A DNA stretch of 64,000 bases. Origin: an uncultured Candidatus Melainabacteria bacterium. Lineage in GTDB: Bacteria; Cyanobacteriota; Vampirovibrionia; Gastranaerophilales; Gastranaerophilaceae. The notes under the pieces are model-generated. The model did no database searches. It was not told the DNA's origin and saw only the letters and a program-made list of their open reading frames with translations. Below, in pieces: positions 21,776-30,605 of the stretch. How positions within the stretch are numbered: the stretch's first letter is position 1; the number at the start of each line of letters is the position of its first letter. The position numbers and the translations under genes are program-made. The stretch covers positions 124,001 to 188,000 of the forward strand of contig CANOTP010000004.1 of the NCBI GenBank assembly GCA_947570135.1, read 5' to 3'.

Positions 21776-22994
21776 TATAAATTACTACCTTATTTCTGCC
21801 TGTGTTTTTTGCCTGATAAAGCGCTTTGTCGGCTTTTTTCAGTAAATCTTCATCGTTATCGTTTTCTTTCATCTCATAAATTCCTAAACTTAATGTTATG
21901 TTGAGCGTTTTAACCTCAGAATCGGGGTTAATTTTAGAAATATCGATTGCGCGGTTTTCAATTGTCTTTCGCAAACGTTCTGCAACCATTTGAGCTTCCT
22001 CGATTTTTGTAAACGGTAAAAGTATCGAAAACTCTTCTCCGCCGTAACGTCCTGCAATATCGTATTCACGAAGCTGACCGCGGATAATCTTTGCAATTGT
22101 TTTTAAGACTAAGTCTCCAACAGCGTGTCCGTAAGTGTCATTTACTCCTTTGAAAAAGTCTATGTCTGTCATAATTCCGCATAGCGGTGCTTTTTGACGT
22201 TTTGCATTAGATACTTCCTGCTTAATACGTTCTTCAAGCTGGCGTCTGTTATAAAAACCTGTTAAAGCATCAAGAGTTGCGTGTTTGAGAATTTCTGCGT
22301 AAACATTTGCTCTGTTAATTGTGGTTGCAATTTGAGAGGCAAGTTGGGTTAGGTATTCTGTGTCTTTTGCAGAAATTTCTTCATCCGTACTTTTTGCAGC
22401 AATTACTCCGACTTCTTTTCCTTCACTTTTTAAGGGAAGCATTAGTGTTTTTTTATCATCAGAAAGTCTTTGTAATTCGGAACCTGACGCGTTTTTGGTT
22501 ATGTATTTATCGTTACATGCCCCCGGCCATACAAGAATATTTGAACCCGTACTTTCTATCTTTAAAAACAGGTAAATCAGGTTATTTTCAAAGAACTTAT
22601 CAAGCATTTCGCCGATAATCGGGATTACGTAATTCAGTTCGTACTGGGTTTCGATTATCTTTGCGATATTTTTCATTGTTTCGTGAAAGTTGATATTTTT
22701 CTGCATTTTTTCTGACAGATTTATATTTTGAACTTTTAGCGAAATAAACGGTGCAGCAAGGTCTAAAAAACGGGTTAAATCATCGGTTTGACGTGTAAAT
22801 TCAAGGTTTCCAATAAGTTTTTTGTGTTTGTAAATTGGGTAACGATATATAGCGGATGAATTATTATCCGTATTGATTGAAAAGCCTTCTGTTTCGAAAT
22901 TTTTCAGAAAAAAAGTCCCTAATGATGCGAGCAGTGATTTTTCACTGTAGCTTTCATTAAGAACTTTTGAAAGTTTTTCAAGCTTTTCTAACAA
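21768..22994 (-). CDS. GAF-domain diguanylate cyclase
   Basis: 408 residues. A GAF-like sensor region spans roughly residues 100-230 (ETQYELNYVIPIIGEMLDKF...AKDTEYLTQLASQIATTINRA). The C-terminal GGDEF domain has DALTGFYNRRQLEERI and GRYGGEEFSILLPF; GGEEF is catalytically competent. An inhibitory RxxD site (REYD) lies exactly five residues before GGEEF. It should therefore make c-di-GMP from GTP with product feedback. The gene is cytoplasmic, with no membrane segment. In an organism with many prepilins, a c-di-GMP input into surface attachment is a reasonable guess. Confidence 0.92.
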   Translation of the reverse strand: MLEKLEKLSKVLNESYSEKSLLASLGTFFLKNFETEGFSINTDNNSSAIYRYPIYKHKKLIGNLEFTRQTDDLTRFLDLAAPFISLKVQNINLSEKMQKNINFHETMKNIAKIIETQYELNYVIPIIGEMLDKFFENNLIYLFLKIESTGSNILVWPGACNDKYITKNASGSELQRLSDDKKTLMLPLKSEGKEVGVIAAKSTDEEISAKDTEYLTQLASQIATTINRANVYAEILKHATLDALTGFYNRRQLEERIKQEVSNAKRQKAPLCGIMTDIDFFKGVNDTYGHAVGDLVLKTIAKIIRGQLREYDIAGRYGGEEFSILLPFTKIEEAQMVAERLRKTIENRAIDISKINPDSEVKTLNITLSLGIYEMKENDNDEDLLKKADKALYQAKNTGRNKVVIYNE

Positions 22995-22997
22995 ATC

Positions 22998-23747
22998 CTA
23001 AACCTCAACCTGTTCTGCGATTTCATCAGGAATATCGCAGTTTGCGTAAACATTTTGAACATCGTCTAACTCTTCCAGACGTTCAATTAATCTCATAACT
23101 GATGTTGCGGTTTTTAAATCTGTTACTTCAACATTGTTTTGTGGAATTCTTGTAAATTCTGCGGTAACGCTTTTGAAACCTTCTGCTTCCAAGCCTTCCA
23201 CAACTGATTGGAAGTTTTCAACAGAGGTTATAACCCTGAAACATTCGTCTTCTTCTGTAACATCTTCAGCGTCAAGCGTGATTGCAGTTTCAAAAAGCTT
23301 GTCAAAATCAACATCAGTGTCAAATTCGATTGAACCTTTTTTGTCAAACATCCAGCTTACAGCACCTGTTGTACCAAGGTTTCCGTTGAATTTTGTAAAA
23401 ATACTTCTTACATCACCTGCCGTACGGTTTCTGTTATCCGTCATAGCATCAACTACAACGGCAACTCCGCCTGCTGCGTATCCTTCGTAAGTTAATTCTT
23501 CGTAATTATCGGCAGCTCCGTTACCTGCACCTTTGTCGATTGCGCGTTTGATGTTATCGTTAGGAAGCCCTGCGGCTTTAGCTTTTTCGATTGCTGTTCT
23601 TAAACGGAAATTTCCCGCAGGATCGGGTCCGCCAAGTCTTGCTGATACAATAAGTTCTCTTGAATATTTTTGAAACACTGCTGCTCGTTGAGAGTCTGTT
23701 TTAGCCTTTTTGTGTTTAATTGTTGACCACTTTGAATGTCCTGACAT
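22998..23747 (-). CDS. yebC: YebC/PmpR (TACO1) family regulator
   Basis: 249 residues: MSGHSKWSTIKHKKAKTDSQRAAVFQKYSREL is the family start, with PNDNIKRAIDKGAG, TDNRNRTAGDVRSIFTKFNGNLG and MRLIERLEELDDVQNVYANCDIP further on. Members act as transcriptional regulators or as translation factors relieving polyproline stalling. It is three bases upstream of the GGDEF gene on the same strand, so it probably heads the yebC-GGDEF-tsaE-tsaB transcript. AGAGGAT lies 9 bases before the ATG. Confidence 0.96.
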   Translation of the reverse strand: MSGHSKWSTIKHKKAKTDSQRAAVFQKYSRELIVSARLGGPDPAGNFRLRTAIEKAKAAGLPNDNIKRAIDKGAGNGAADNYEELTYEGYAAGGVAVVVDAMTDNRNRTAGDVRSIFTKFNGNLGTTGAVSWMFDKKGSIEFDTDVDFDKLFETAITLDAEDVTEEDECFRVITSVENFQSVVEGLEAEGFKSVTAEFTRIPQNNVEVTDLKTATSVMRLIERLEELDDVQNVYANCDIPDEIAEQVEV

Positions 23748-23828
23748 TTTTTATCCTCTTTATTATCTGTTTCCTCTGAGCTGATAATACCAAAAACGCT
23801 GTTGTTTTTCAATATGGTAAATATAAAA

Positions 23829-23883
23829 CGAACCGAAAGGTTAAGATTCTGTATAAATTTCAGAATGATAAACTTTCGGTTCG
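23829..23883 (-). terminator. Compound hairpin terminator of the SLH gene
   Basis: The outer arms CGAACCGAAAG/CTTTCGGTTCG and inner arms ATTCTG/CAGAAT form a long two-part stem. Read on the minus strand it is followed by TTTTATATTT, 37 bases after the SLH protein stop. Confidence 0.8.
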
Positions 23884-23919
23884 TACAATAATATAGTTGA
23901 AAAGTACGGTACGAAGTAC

Positions 23920-25065
23920 TTATTCAAATATCCAACCGTTTGTTAAATCAACTTTTACAGGTTGTAAAAGTTTCATATTAGCAGTACCTTCGGCAGGAAT
24001 TTCTAACTGTTCGCCTTTGAAAGCCCAGCGTACAAACTTCATCCACCAGTTACGGTCTTTTTTGATTTCTCCGATTGCGTTAAAGCTTGATGTTTGGTCA
24101 TTTTCTGTTGTGATAAGCGAGTTTTGAAGTACCAAAATACCGTTTCTTACAAAATATTGCCCTTTTCTAACGTCAAGCAATTGACCTTTAAGGCTTGCTC
24201 CTTCTCTTATTAGGATGAATTTTTCTCTTGTAACATAGTTTTGCGGAACTTTAGCCGTATACATTGCGCCGCCTTCAGAAGAGCGGGTGCTGATATATGA
24301 ATTTAGCTGAATTGGAACGATTGTTCCCGCAGGGATTGTACCTACGCTTCCTTGAACTGTTGCACTATCGATTACAAAACCTTCGCCTGTTTTCTTTCTC
24401 ATTGCTTCGGCAAGTTTTGCGTTCGGGTTAAGTTTTGCCTGTTCCATCATTTTGAATAAAATAGCAGCAACTTCTGCTCTTGTTGCAGGTCTTTCAGCTT
24501 CTAAAGCTGCTTTTTGAGCGCTTGGCATAATAACTACCATTCCTAAGATTTCAGCTTTCCCTGCAGGGATTAAGAACCATTCAGGAATTGTGTGAGCGTC
24601 AGTATAAGCTTTTTCCAAAACTTCTTTTGCTTTTTCAGTGCTGATTGTTTCTGTGGTCAGTGCATTAACCGCTACTGACATTGATTCTGCTCTTGAAACA
24701 GAATCTTCGGGTCTAAATAGTTCTCCTGATTTTTCACAAGAAACTAAGTCAAAATAAAGCGCTTTTTGAATATCTTCATAAGCCCAATAGTCTTCGTTAA
24801 TATCTGCAAAATGTACGGGCTGAGCTACTTTTGTGTGCTGCTGACCTAAAGCTCTGATTGCCATTGCGGCAAATTCTGCTCTTGTTACGTTTTCATCAGG
24901 CTTAAATGTTCCGTCAGGATAACCTACGATAACACCTTGTTCAGATAAAATGTTTATCTGAGCTGCTGCCCAATGATTGTCCGATACATCAGGAAAAGCC
25001 ATAACAGGTGCAATTCCTAATGCTAAAACCATTAGTGATAATGCTGATTTGAATAATTTTTTCAT
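23920..25065 (-). CDS. S-layer-homology (SLH) domain envelope protein
   Basis: 381 residues. A signal peptide is present (MKKLFKSALSLMVLALGIAPVMA), then three SLH repeats: FPDVSDNHWAAAQINILSEQGV...RAEFAAMAIRAL (about 24-75), FADINEDYWAYEDIQKAL...SRAESMSVAVNAL (about 88-140) and a divergent third ending TRAEVAAILFKMME. The C-terminal part (about 220-381) is beta-rich with PAGTIVPIQLNSYISTRS and resembles a periplasmic OM-associated domain. In cyanobacteria SLH domains anchor outer-membrane proteins to peptidoglycan; here no barrel follows, so it may be a linker protein. It has its own SD (GGAGG) and terminator. Confidence 0.88.
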   Translation of the reverse strand: MKKLFKSALSLMVLALGIAPVMAFPDVSDNHWAAAQINILSEQGVIVGYPDGTFKPDENVTRAEFAAMAIRALGQQHTKVAQPVHFADINEDYWAYEDIQKALYFDLVSCEKSGELFRPEDSVSRAESMSVAVNALTTETISTEKAKEVLEKAYTDAHTIPEWFLIPAGKAEILGMVVIMPSAQKAALEAERPATRAEVAAILFKMMEQAKLNPNAKLAEAMRKKTGEGFVIDSATVQGSVGTIPAGTIVPIQLNSYISTRSSEGGAMYTAKVPQNYVTREKFILIREGASLKGQLLDVRKGQYFVRNGILVLQNSLITTENDQTSSFNAIGEIKKDRNWWMKFVRWAFKGEQLEIPAEGTANMKLLQPVKVDLTNGWIFE

Positions 25066-25217
25066 ATTCCCTCCTTTTATTTATCTAATTTAGCATAACG
25101 AAACCCTTTTTACAGCTTTAATTTTTTATTTGTTAATTTCTGTTACATAAGGGGTAGCAATAAATTTTTTTATGAGTTTTAATATATTATCTTAAGTGCT
25201 TAATTTCAGGGGGCATT

Positions 25218-25907
25218 ATGAAAATCAACAAAATGAATTACCATAATCCGACATTTGTGGCAATTCATCCGTCAAGGTACTTTATCAGATGTGAAGACGG
25301 TCATTTCAGACAGATTACAAATCCTGATACAATAAGGTCTTTACAGGGAAAAGTTATTAAATGGCTTAATCAGCCGATGTATGATGCTCAGCGAACTCTT
25401 GAAGGGGCTCCGCGTAAGGTTAAAAAAAACGAGTCAGTAGAGGAAAAAGCGCTCAAAGATCGCCTGATTAGATTTTTTGTTAATAACGACAAGGATTATC
25501 GAAAACGTCAGGTTGTAAAATCTGTATATTTGAGCCCGCAAGGAAGAGAAAGCGTCAGCCCGTATATTTTAACAGGTGATACAGTTGACCTTGCAGGGGA
25601 CGGCAAGCCTATCCGTAAAGTTCACAATAATATTAGAGAATCAAGAGAATATATGAAAGCTTACTACGGGGTAAGTGATGAACAGGCAAGTCGTTATATA
25701 TCGGCGTCTGATGCGAACAGGTTATCGCAGGCAAAATCCGATTATCACAGGCAATCGGAAGAGTGTGTAAGAAAACTTATGAGAGATGAAAATGTTGACC
25801 GCTCAACAATAAACCTTTATTTTGAGCCTGTTATCGGTAAAAAATCAAAAAAAGCTGTTAAATTTAACCTTGTTAACGCAATTTTTCAAAAAATTATGAT
25901 TCAGTGA
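25218..25907 (+). CDS. Unknown 229-residue protein with N-terminal NPxF motif
   Basis: A basic, probably mostly helical protein with no recognised domain. It begins MKINKMNYHNPTFVAIHPSRYF. The short N-terminal NPTFVA resembles the starts of other unknown proteins in this accessory region (NFTG at 28169, PVFTA at 32216). There is no signal peptide. The middle part (ESVEEKALKDRLIRFFVNNDKDYRKRQVVKSVYLS) is rich in Lys/Arg. The ATG is preceded by AGGGGG. It is followed after 71 bases by the MlaA-like fusion gene, in the same direction. Function unknown. Confidence 0.7.
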   Translation: MKINKMNYHNPTFVAIHPSRYFIRCEDGHFRQITNPDTIRSLQGKVIKWLNQPMYDAQRTLEGAPRKVKKNESVEEKALKDRLIRFFVNNDKDYRKRQVVKSVYLSPQGRESVSPYILTGDTVDLAGDGKPIRKVHNNIRESREYMKAYYGVSDEQASRYISASDANRLSQAKSDYHRQSEECVRKLMRDENVDRSTINLYFEPVIGKKSKKAVKFNLVNAIFQKIMIQ

Positions 25908-25978
25908 TAATATCCTGTTGTGTAATGTGTTTTCTTTTTTACACCTCTACAATGATTTTAATCAGATGAGAGGAAAAA

Positions 25979-28111
25979 ATGTTTAAAAAAAGATTTATTG
26001 CACTGGGGATTTTGCTGTGCTTAATTTCTAATAATTTTGTGGTGCTTGCGGTTGAAACAAAGTATCCTGATTACGGGTATGAGTTTTTGGGAGAAGACAG
26101 GTGGGAAGGTTTAAACCGTAAAATTTTTAATTTTAATTTGGGATTAAATAAGTACGCGATTCGTCCGATACATATTTTGTGGTCATCAATTATGCCCGAG
26201 TACGGAATGGACAGGATTCAGGGGATTACAAATAATATTGAGTATCCGATAAGACTTGTAAGCAGCCTTATTCAACGGGATTTTCAAATCTCCAAAAATG
26301 AAACGATAAGATTTTTTACAAATACGGTTCTGGGGTTAGGAGGAATGTTTGACCCAGCAAAACATTTATTTAAAATTGAACAGTCAAGTGAGAATATGGA
26401 ACAGGCTTTGGCGGGGTGTAAGATGAAAACGGGAAGATATTTTGTTTTTCCTGTTTTATCATTTACCTGTTTTAGGGGGCTTATTGGGAAAGTTTTAGAT
26501 ACAGCGCTTAACCCCGGATCTTATATTGCAACCCCCGTGCTTGCTGCAGTTAAAGCCGGGCTTACGATAAATAAAACATCTTATATGCAGCCGTTAATCA
26601 AGATGGTTGAATCAACTTACGCTGACCCGTATGAGATTGCCAAAAAGATTTATGCAATTGATAATTACATAAAATGCGCAAATCTTGACAGAATTGATAT
26701 AAAAGAACTTTTGGTTGTGCCTGTTGAAGAAAATGAAGAGTTAACCAAGGCAAAGCCTTCCGTTATTGAGGTTAAAAAATCAACAACCGAGCAGCCTATT
26801 GATAAAAAAGAAGATTTTGTAAAAATTGAGGTATCTTCTGAAATTGTACTTCCTGACCTGCTTTTTGGCGGAACAAATCTTGATGAAGTTTTAAAAAATC
26901 ACAGCGCGGAAAATTTCAAGCTCGGGGCTGATATGTTTTTACCCGGGTATAACCCTCAAACTCCTGTAATTGATTCAATGAGAACGGCTTTATTTGATTT
27001 ACCGGGGGTGGATGAATCGGTTTGGAATGAGTTGTCTGTTTGGAACAGAAGTTTCAGTAAAAGAATCAGAAATTCTTCTGTTAATATCTTTGAAGGCAGC
27101 GAAGATTATAAATTCAGATATATTTTACAAAAAGACCGTAAGGCTCCATTGGCTGTTATTTACCCTTCAATCGGAGAAGGTGTTATGTCAAGCCATTCGG
27201 TATTATTGGCAAAACTTTTCTATGATGAGGGGTATTCCGTTGTTATTCAGGGAAGTCATTTTCAGTGGGAGTTTGTAAAAAGCATGGAAAAAGGTTATAA
27301 ACCCGGGCTTCCTGCGCGAGATTCGGAAAGTTTAAGGCTTGTGACTTCAAAAATTATTGACTCGCTTCATAATAAATACGGCTGCGAATTTAAAGAAAAA
27401 GTTTTTATCGGAACATCTTTCGGAGCTTTGGCATCGTTATTTTTAGCTGATAAAGAATACAAAAATAATACGCTCGGGAATACAAGATATATTGCGATTT
27501 GCCCGCCTGTAGAACTTATGTATGCGATGTCGCAGATTGATAAAAATACGGATGAGTGGAACAAATCGCCTGAGGATTTAAAACAAAGAGTTGCAATGAC
27601 TGCGGCTAAGGTTATGAAACTCTATGAATCAAGAGATTCACTTGATTCAACAGGTGAGATAAATTCATTACCGTTCACGGATGATGAGGCAAAACTTATT
27701 ACTGGATTTATTATGCACCAAAAGCTTTCTGATTTGGTTTTTACAATGGAAAACGGTTCAAAATCAACAAAGTCAGATATTTATCAAACCCTTAATAATA
27801 TGAATTACCAGGATTATGCCGAAAAATATCTTCTATCTTCAGAAGATTGCGGAGTTGATTCACTTGCGTATGAAGTCAGTTTGCATTCGATTTCAGAGTA
27901 TTTGGTTAATTGTGATAACTATAAAATTTATCATTCACTTACCGATTATCTTACTAATAACAAGCAGTTGAAAAAATTAAAAGAATACTCTCAGGATAAA
28001 GTTGTTTTAATTGATAACGGCGCGCATTTGGGTTTTTTGTACAGGCAAGAATTTATTGATGATTTGAAAGAAACAATTTCGCTAAATTCTAAGTTTATCG
28101 CAGGTAAGTAG
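25979..28111 (+). CDS. MlaA (VacJ)-like domain fused to an alpha/beta-hydrolase-like domain
   Basis: 710 residues. The signal peptide is MFKKRFIALGILLCLISNNFVVLA. Residues about 35-235 match MlaA: WEGLNRKIFNFNLGLNKYAIRPIHILW, TNNIEYPIRLVSSLIQRDF, RFFTNTVLGLGGMFDPAKH. MlaA normally ends there and removes phospholipid from the outer leaflet of the outer membrane. Here a linker leads to a second domain (about 380-700) with APLAVIYPSIGEG, the nucleophile-elbow-like GTSFGA (Ser480) and a distal GAHLGF that could hold the catalytic His (about 682), as in alpha/beta hydrolases. The two parts together suggest lipid extraction with lipolysis or acyl transfer. AGGAAAA precedes the ATG. The catalytic acid is not identified. 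Confidence 0.8.
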   Translation: MFKKRFIALGILLCLISNNFVVLAVETKYPDYGYEFLGEDRWEGLNRKIFNFNLGLNKYAIRPIHILWSSIMPEYGMDRIQGITNNIEYPIRLVSSLIQRDFQISKNETIRFFTNTVLGLGGMFDPAKHLFKIEQSSENMEQALAGCKMKTGRYFVFPVLSFTCFRGLIGKVLDTALNPGSYIATPVLAAVKAGLTINKTSYMQPLIKMVESTYADPYEIAKKIYAIDNYIKCANLDRIDIKELLVVPVEENEELTKAKPSVIEVKKSTTEQPIDKKEDFVKIEVSSEIVLPDLLFGGTNLDEVLKNHSAENFKLGADMFLPGYNPQTPVIDSMRTALFDLPGVDESVWNELSVWNRSFSKRIRNSSVNIFEGSEDYKFRYILQKDRKAPLAVIYPSIGEGVMSSHSVLLAKLFYDEGYSVVIQGSHFQWEFVKSMEKGYKPGLPARDSESLRLVTSKIIDSLHNKYGCEFKEKVFIGTSFGALASLFLADKEYKNNTLGNTRYIAICPPVELMYAMSQIDKNTDEWNKSPEDLKQRVAMTAAKVMKLYESRDSLDSTGEINSLPFTDDEAKLITGFIMHQKLSDLVFTMENGSKSTKSDIYQTLNNMNYQDYAEKYLLSSEDCGVDSLAYEVSLHSISEYLVNCDNYKIYHSLTDYLTNNKQLKKLKEYSQDKVVLIDNGAHLGFLYRQEFIDDLKETISLNSKFIAGK

Positions 28112-28168
28112 CAAAAATAATTATGTTTGGGGTTTCTTCTTATTGTGAAAACAACATAAGGAATTTAT

Positions 28169-29188
28169 ATGCAAATAAACGGCTTTTCTACTGTCCGACC
28201 TGTTAATCCCCGCCCCGTGCAAAATTTTACGGGAACTTATGAAGATAAATTGCGTGAAAAAGTTCAGGGTAAAGAAGTTTTTAAAGATGCAACAAACATA
28301 CAAATTAGTGCTTTAAAAACTTATATAGAGACACAGAAGTACGCTCTTGGGATGACTCCTCAAGATGTAGCTGAACTCTCAAAATATGACGGTAATGATT
28401 TTATACTAAAATCTTATGAATATTTAATCAATAAACTTAACATCCCGGGAGAAATAGCACCGCCTTTTACTGTTCAAAATAATATGAAAAATGCTCAGTC
28501 TTTACTTATGATGTATATGCCTGCGATGAATATTATTGTGGTAAATTCGGATCAATGTAAAGATCTTGATAAAACAACTACATTTAAAATGCTAAGACAT
28601 GAATTACAGCATTATATGCAAAATATAAATATTTTAAGACATGAAACTTTTGGTGATGAAGCAATTGATATTTATAAAGAAAAATACATGGATGTTCAAC
28701 AAAAATCGTTCGATGTTCTTTATGCAAATAATATGATTCCACAGCTTCTTCAATCTCCTGAAATTCCAATGAATGAAAAAGTTTTACTTCAGTATTTTAA
28801 AGAGTTGAAAGATGCAAATAACACAGAAGGAATTAATGCTTTATTTGAAAATGTTTCTAAAGATTATGTTAAACAACTTACTTCTTTCAGAGATAATGTG
28901 AGAAAAAAATTAGGCGTAATCCCTGCTGAAGATACAGGAACCGAAAAAATTAAAGAATATTTTAATGAGTTTAAAAATGTCGGGTATTTCAATCCAAACG
29001 GAGAAGTTGATGCTAAAAAATATTTTCAAAGTAAGATTGAAGAGGATGCGTGTTCAGCTCAAGAACGTGCAGGATATGAGTTCTCACAGCAAGGCTGTTT
29101 TATAAGATATGCAATTGATACGTTTGAAAATGCTATGAAGTCTGAACAGTTTAAAAATGAAATAAATAAGTTGAATATGCAGGGTTAA
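28169..29188 (+). CDS. Unknown protein with HExxH zinc-protease-like motif
   Basis: 339 residues. The central segment MLRHELQHYMQNINILRHETFGDEAIDIYKEKY contains HELQH, a candidate zinc-binding catalytic motif. The distal FGDEA might provide a third ligand, but I recognise no specific peptidase family. The N terminus (MQINGFSTVRPVNPRPVQNFTG) is polar, without a signal peptide, and ends in NFTG like neighbouring unknowns. The C-terminal part is helical (DACSAQERAGYEFSQQGCF). TAAGGAA precedes the ATG. It is followed after 20 bases by another unknown gene. Confidence 0.65.
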   Translation: MQINGFSTVRPVNPRPVQNFTGTYEDKLREKVQGKEVFKDATNIQISALKTYIETQKYALGMTPQDVAELSKYDGNDFILKSYEYLINKLNIPGEIAPPFTVQNNMKNAQSLLMMYMPAMNIIVVNSDQCKDLDKTTTFKMLRHELQHYMQNINILRHETFGDEAIDIYKEKYMDVQQKSFDVLYANNMIPQLLQSPEIPMNEKVLLQYFKELKDANNTEGINALFENVSKDYVKQLTSFRDNVRKKLGVIPAEDTGTEKIKEYFNEFKNVGYFNPNGEVDAKKYFQSKIEEDACSAQERAGYEFSQQGCFIRYAIDTFENAMKSEQFKNEINKLNMQG

Positions 29189-29208
29189 GTATAAGGAAAG
29201 GAATAATT

Positions 29209-29655
29209 ATGGAAAAAATTAATGGCTCTTACTCACCGATTCATACAATGTTGAATCCTAAAAATGTAAAACCAAGCCAATATTCAAAAAAACAGGTTGA
29301 TATGAAAGATTTATACTCGGAAGAAGAATTGGATTCAATTCTGTCAAGGTTTGATTGTTTACATAAAACTTTTCCGAAAAGTGAAGAAAAATGTCAGTTT
29401 GATATGATATATCTTCCGACAGGAGATCATGTTATTTTGAATAACAGGAATATGACAAATGATACCGTAGAAATTTATCAAAACGGTACTGCAATTAGTG
29501 TTGGAAGCTGGCATAGAAAAACTTTAGAAGGTGATTACTCGGATATTATTAATGATGTTAAAGCCAGAAACGAGGAAGCTAAACAAAAATCGGAAAAGAA
29601 AATAACAGGTCAACTGGATTCTTTGGCAGAACTCGGTAAATCTCAGGTTAAATAA
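29209..29655 (+). CDS. Unknown 148-residue protein
   Basis: A small polar protein starting MEKINGSYSPIHTMLNPKNVKPSQ, with a short beta-type segment (DMIYLPTGDHVILNNRNMTNDTVEIYQNGTAISVGSW) and a Lys/Glu-rich tail. No family recognised. It is in the same direction as the HExxH gene, 20 bases downstream, with AAGGAA before the ATG and a strong terminator at 29665. The two may be one transcript. It could be an accessory or inhibitor protein of its neighbour, but nothing in the sequence proves it. Confidence 0.6.
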   Translation: MEKINGSYSPIHTMLNPKNVKPSQYSKKQVDMKDLYSEEELDSILSRFDCLHKTFPKSEEKCQFDMIYLPTGDHVILNNRNMTNDTVEIYQNGTAISVGSWHRKTLEGDYSDIINDVKARNEEAKQKSEKKITGQLDSLAELGKSQVK

Positions 29656-29664
29656 TTTAAATAA

Positions 29665-29697
29665 TAAAAAATCGGGAATTTATTTCCCGATTTTTTT
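29665..29697. terminator. Bidirectional rho-independent terminator
   Basis: AAAAAATCGGGAA-ttta-TTCCCGATTTTTT, a perfect stem between convergent genes (29209 plus and 29700 minus). Confidence 0.88.
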
Positions 29698-29699
29698 GA

Positions 29700-30542
29700 C
29701 TAGTATGAAATTGCTCTTATTACATTAAAAGATTTGTCCCAAGCATTTGAATCTTTTGCTGTTTTGTATTTCTCAAGTTTTGCAATACGTTTTTCCTGCA
29801 ATTTTTGTTGTGATTTTTTGAAAGCCGCAACTTTTTTAGGGTCGGCGTTTCTTTCTTTCACAATTGGATCTGCGTACATCATAAATTTTTTGTATGAATC
29901 TGTTGTATACCCCAATTTTGCTTTTTGCGGGTAGGTGTATGTTATGTAATCATAAATGTACATAGTTCTTTTATCACCTGACGGGTGTGTTGATGTGAAA
30001 TCTTTATAGCATCCGCCGATTTTGAATAGTACGGAAACCATTGCAAGCGGGTTATATCCTGCTTTTGTCATTAAATCAACCCCTGTAATATCAGCTTCAT
30101 ATTCTTCTGTCCTTGACATTTTTAACATTGTTAAGTTGTTTGCTGTTCTTGCTCCCGCTTTTAATCTGTAATCAAGATTTGATGCCGCGATAGCAGTTGA
30201 CGTCAGAGTTGATGTAACGTTTTGTTTTGCAACGTGGTGGTTTACGATATGTCCGATTTCGTGAGCTATTACACCTGCCAATTCGTCATCATTGTTAACG
30301 AATTTCAATAATCCCGTGTAAACATAGATTTCTTTATCTGCGTTTGCAAATGCGTTAACATCATCAGTTTGAATAACTTTAAATGTTATTTTTGTCGGTA
30401 AATTATTCTTTACAAGAAGAGCTTTACCGATTCTGTTTACCCTGTCAACATTAGCTTTTGCTGTCCAGTTGGTGTCTGCCGCTCCCGCTGTAAGTTGGGT
30501 AGCAAGAAATAATGACAAAAATAATCCTAAAATCTTTTTCAT
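29700..30542 (-). CDS. Exported M48-family zinc metalloprotease
   Basis: 280 residues. The signal peptide is MKKILGLFLSLFLATQLTAGAA. Catalytic motif ELAGVIAHEIGHIVNHH (HExxH, about residues 88-104) with the downstream zinc ligand in RTEEYEADITGVDLM. This is the BepA/LoiP type of periplasmic M48 protease, which acts in outer-membrane protein quality control. A TPR domain, as in BepA, is absent; the C-terminal tail is basic and helical. AAGGAGAA lies 8 bases before the ATG. Transcribed alone. Confidence 0.92.
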   Translation of the reverse strand: MKKILGLFLSLFLATQLTAGAADTNWTAKANVDRVNRIGKALLVKNNLPTKITFKVIQTDDVNAFANADKEIYVYTGLLKFVNNDDELAGVIAHEIGHIVNHHVAKQNVTSTLTSTAIAASNLDYRLKAGARTANNLTMLKMSRTEEYEADITGVDLMTKAGYNPLAMVSVLFKIGGCYKDFTSTHPSGDKRTMYIYDYITYTYPQKAKLGYTTDSYKKFMMYADPIVKERNADPKKVAAFKKSQQKLQEKRIAKLEKYKTAKDSNAWDKSFNVIRAISY

Positions 30543-30605
30543 ATTTTCTCCTTCTTTATCTGTTCCGTTTTTATTTTATTATAAAAATATAAGGAAAAAA
30601 CTTAA

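Noticed and set aside
25979-28111. Two genes joined by a missed stop codon
   Set aside because: The frame is continuous with a polar linker and no internal SD/ATG at the domain border, so a true fusion is more likely.
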